6,769 nt of DNA from Planctomycetaceae bacterium (GTDB lineage Bacteria > Planctomycetota > Planctomycetia > Pirellulales > Pirellulaceae). The stretch is from positions 1 to 6,769 of the forward strand of contig REEF01000509.1 of assembly GCA_007695205.1 (NCBI GenBank), given 5' to 3'. The notes under the pieces were generated by a model that saw only the letters and a program-made list of their open reading frames with translations, did not search any database and was not told the DNA's origin. Positions 6,735-6,769 of this stretch are shown here, piece by piece (position 1 is the stretch's first letter; every line of letters starts with the position of its first letter). Both the position numbers and the translations under genes were made by a program.

Positions 6735-6769
6735 CATGAGGATAGCTGTCCAATGTCCCCTCGCCCCTC

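Overview
The window most resembles an accessory stretch of a Planctomycetota chromosome (Pirellulales-like). This rests on recognition of protein families by eye: an outer-membrane-barrel-like protein of a planctomycete type, a zinc-ribbon/PH-like/three-TM protein, GYF_2 (DUF4339) membrane proteins, a planctomycete-type amidohydrolase relic, and GC-rich palindromic intergenic repeats. No rRNA, tRNA, CRISPR array, integrase or transposase was seen, so the taxonomic call is an inference.

Layout. Bases 1-84 hold three 28-bp tandem copies of a GC-rich hairpin-forming repeat that probably continues off the left edge. A secreted or outer-membrane protein is encoded at 225-1262; a longer TTG start at 123 is possible. 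Immediately after its stop lie the remains of an amidohydrolase gene (about 1263-1848) that lacks its N-terminus and has lost an internal block with a frame change. Bases 1849-2383 hold no convincing gene and only weak promoter-like and dyad sequences. Three plus-strand genes follow: 2384-3454 (zinc ribbon, proline-rich linker, PH-like domain, three TM segments), 3561-4544 (GYF_2 domain, one TM, probable OB-fold) and 4569-6497 (GYF_2 domain, one TM, long TPR-like array, beta-rich C-terminal domain). The right end carries a minus-strand fragment of an alpha/beta hydrolase with its GHSAG nucleophile elbow, bordered by a nested 57-bp palindrome.

How the genes may work together. The last two cassette genes are 24 bp apart and share a paralogous N-terminal GYF_2 domain, so they are almost certainly co-transcribed and probably form one membrane-associated assembly. 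The zinc-ribbon/PH-like protein 106 bp upstream is the same kind of membrane protein with an N-terminal cytosolic recognition module and may belong to the same unit. No enzyme active site is visible in any of the three, so they look like scaffold or adaptor proteins. The intact cassette sits between two broken hydrolase genes and two families of palindromic repeats, which suggests a region that has been rearranged.
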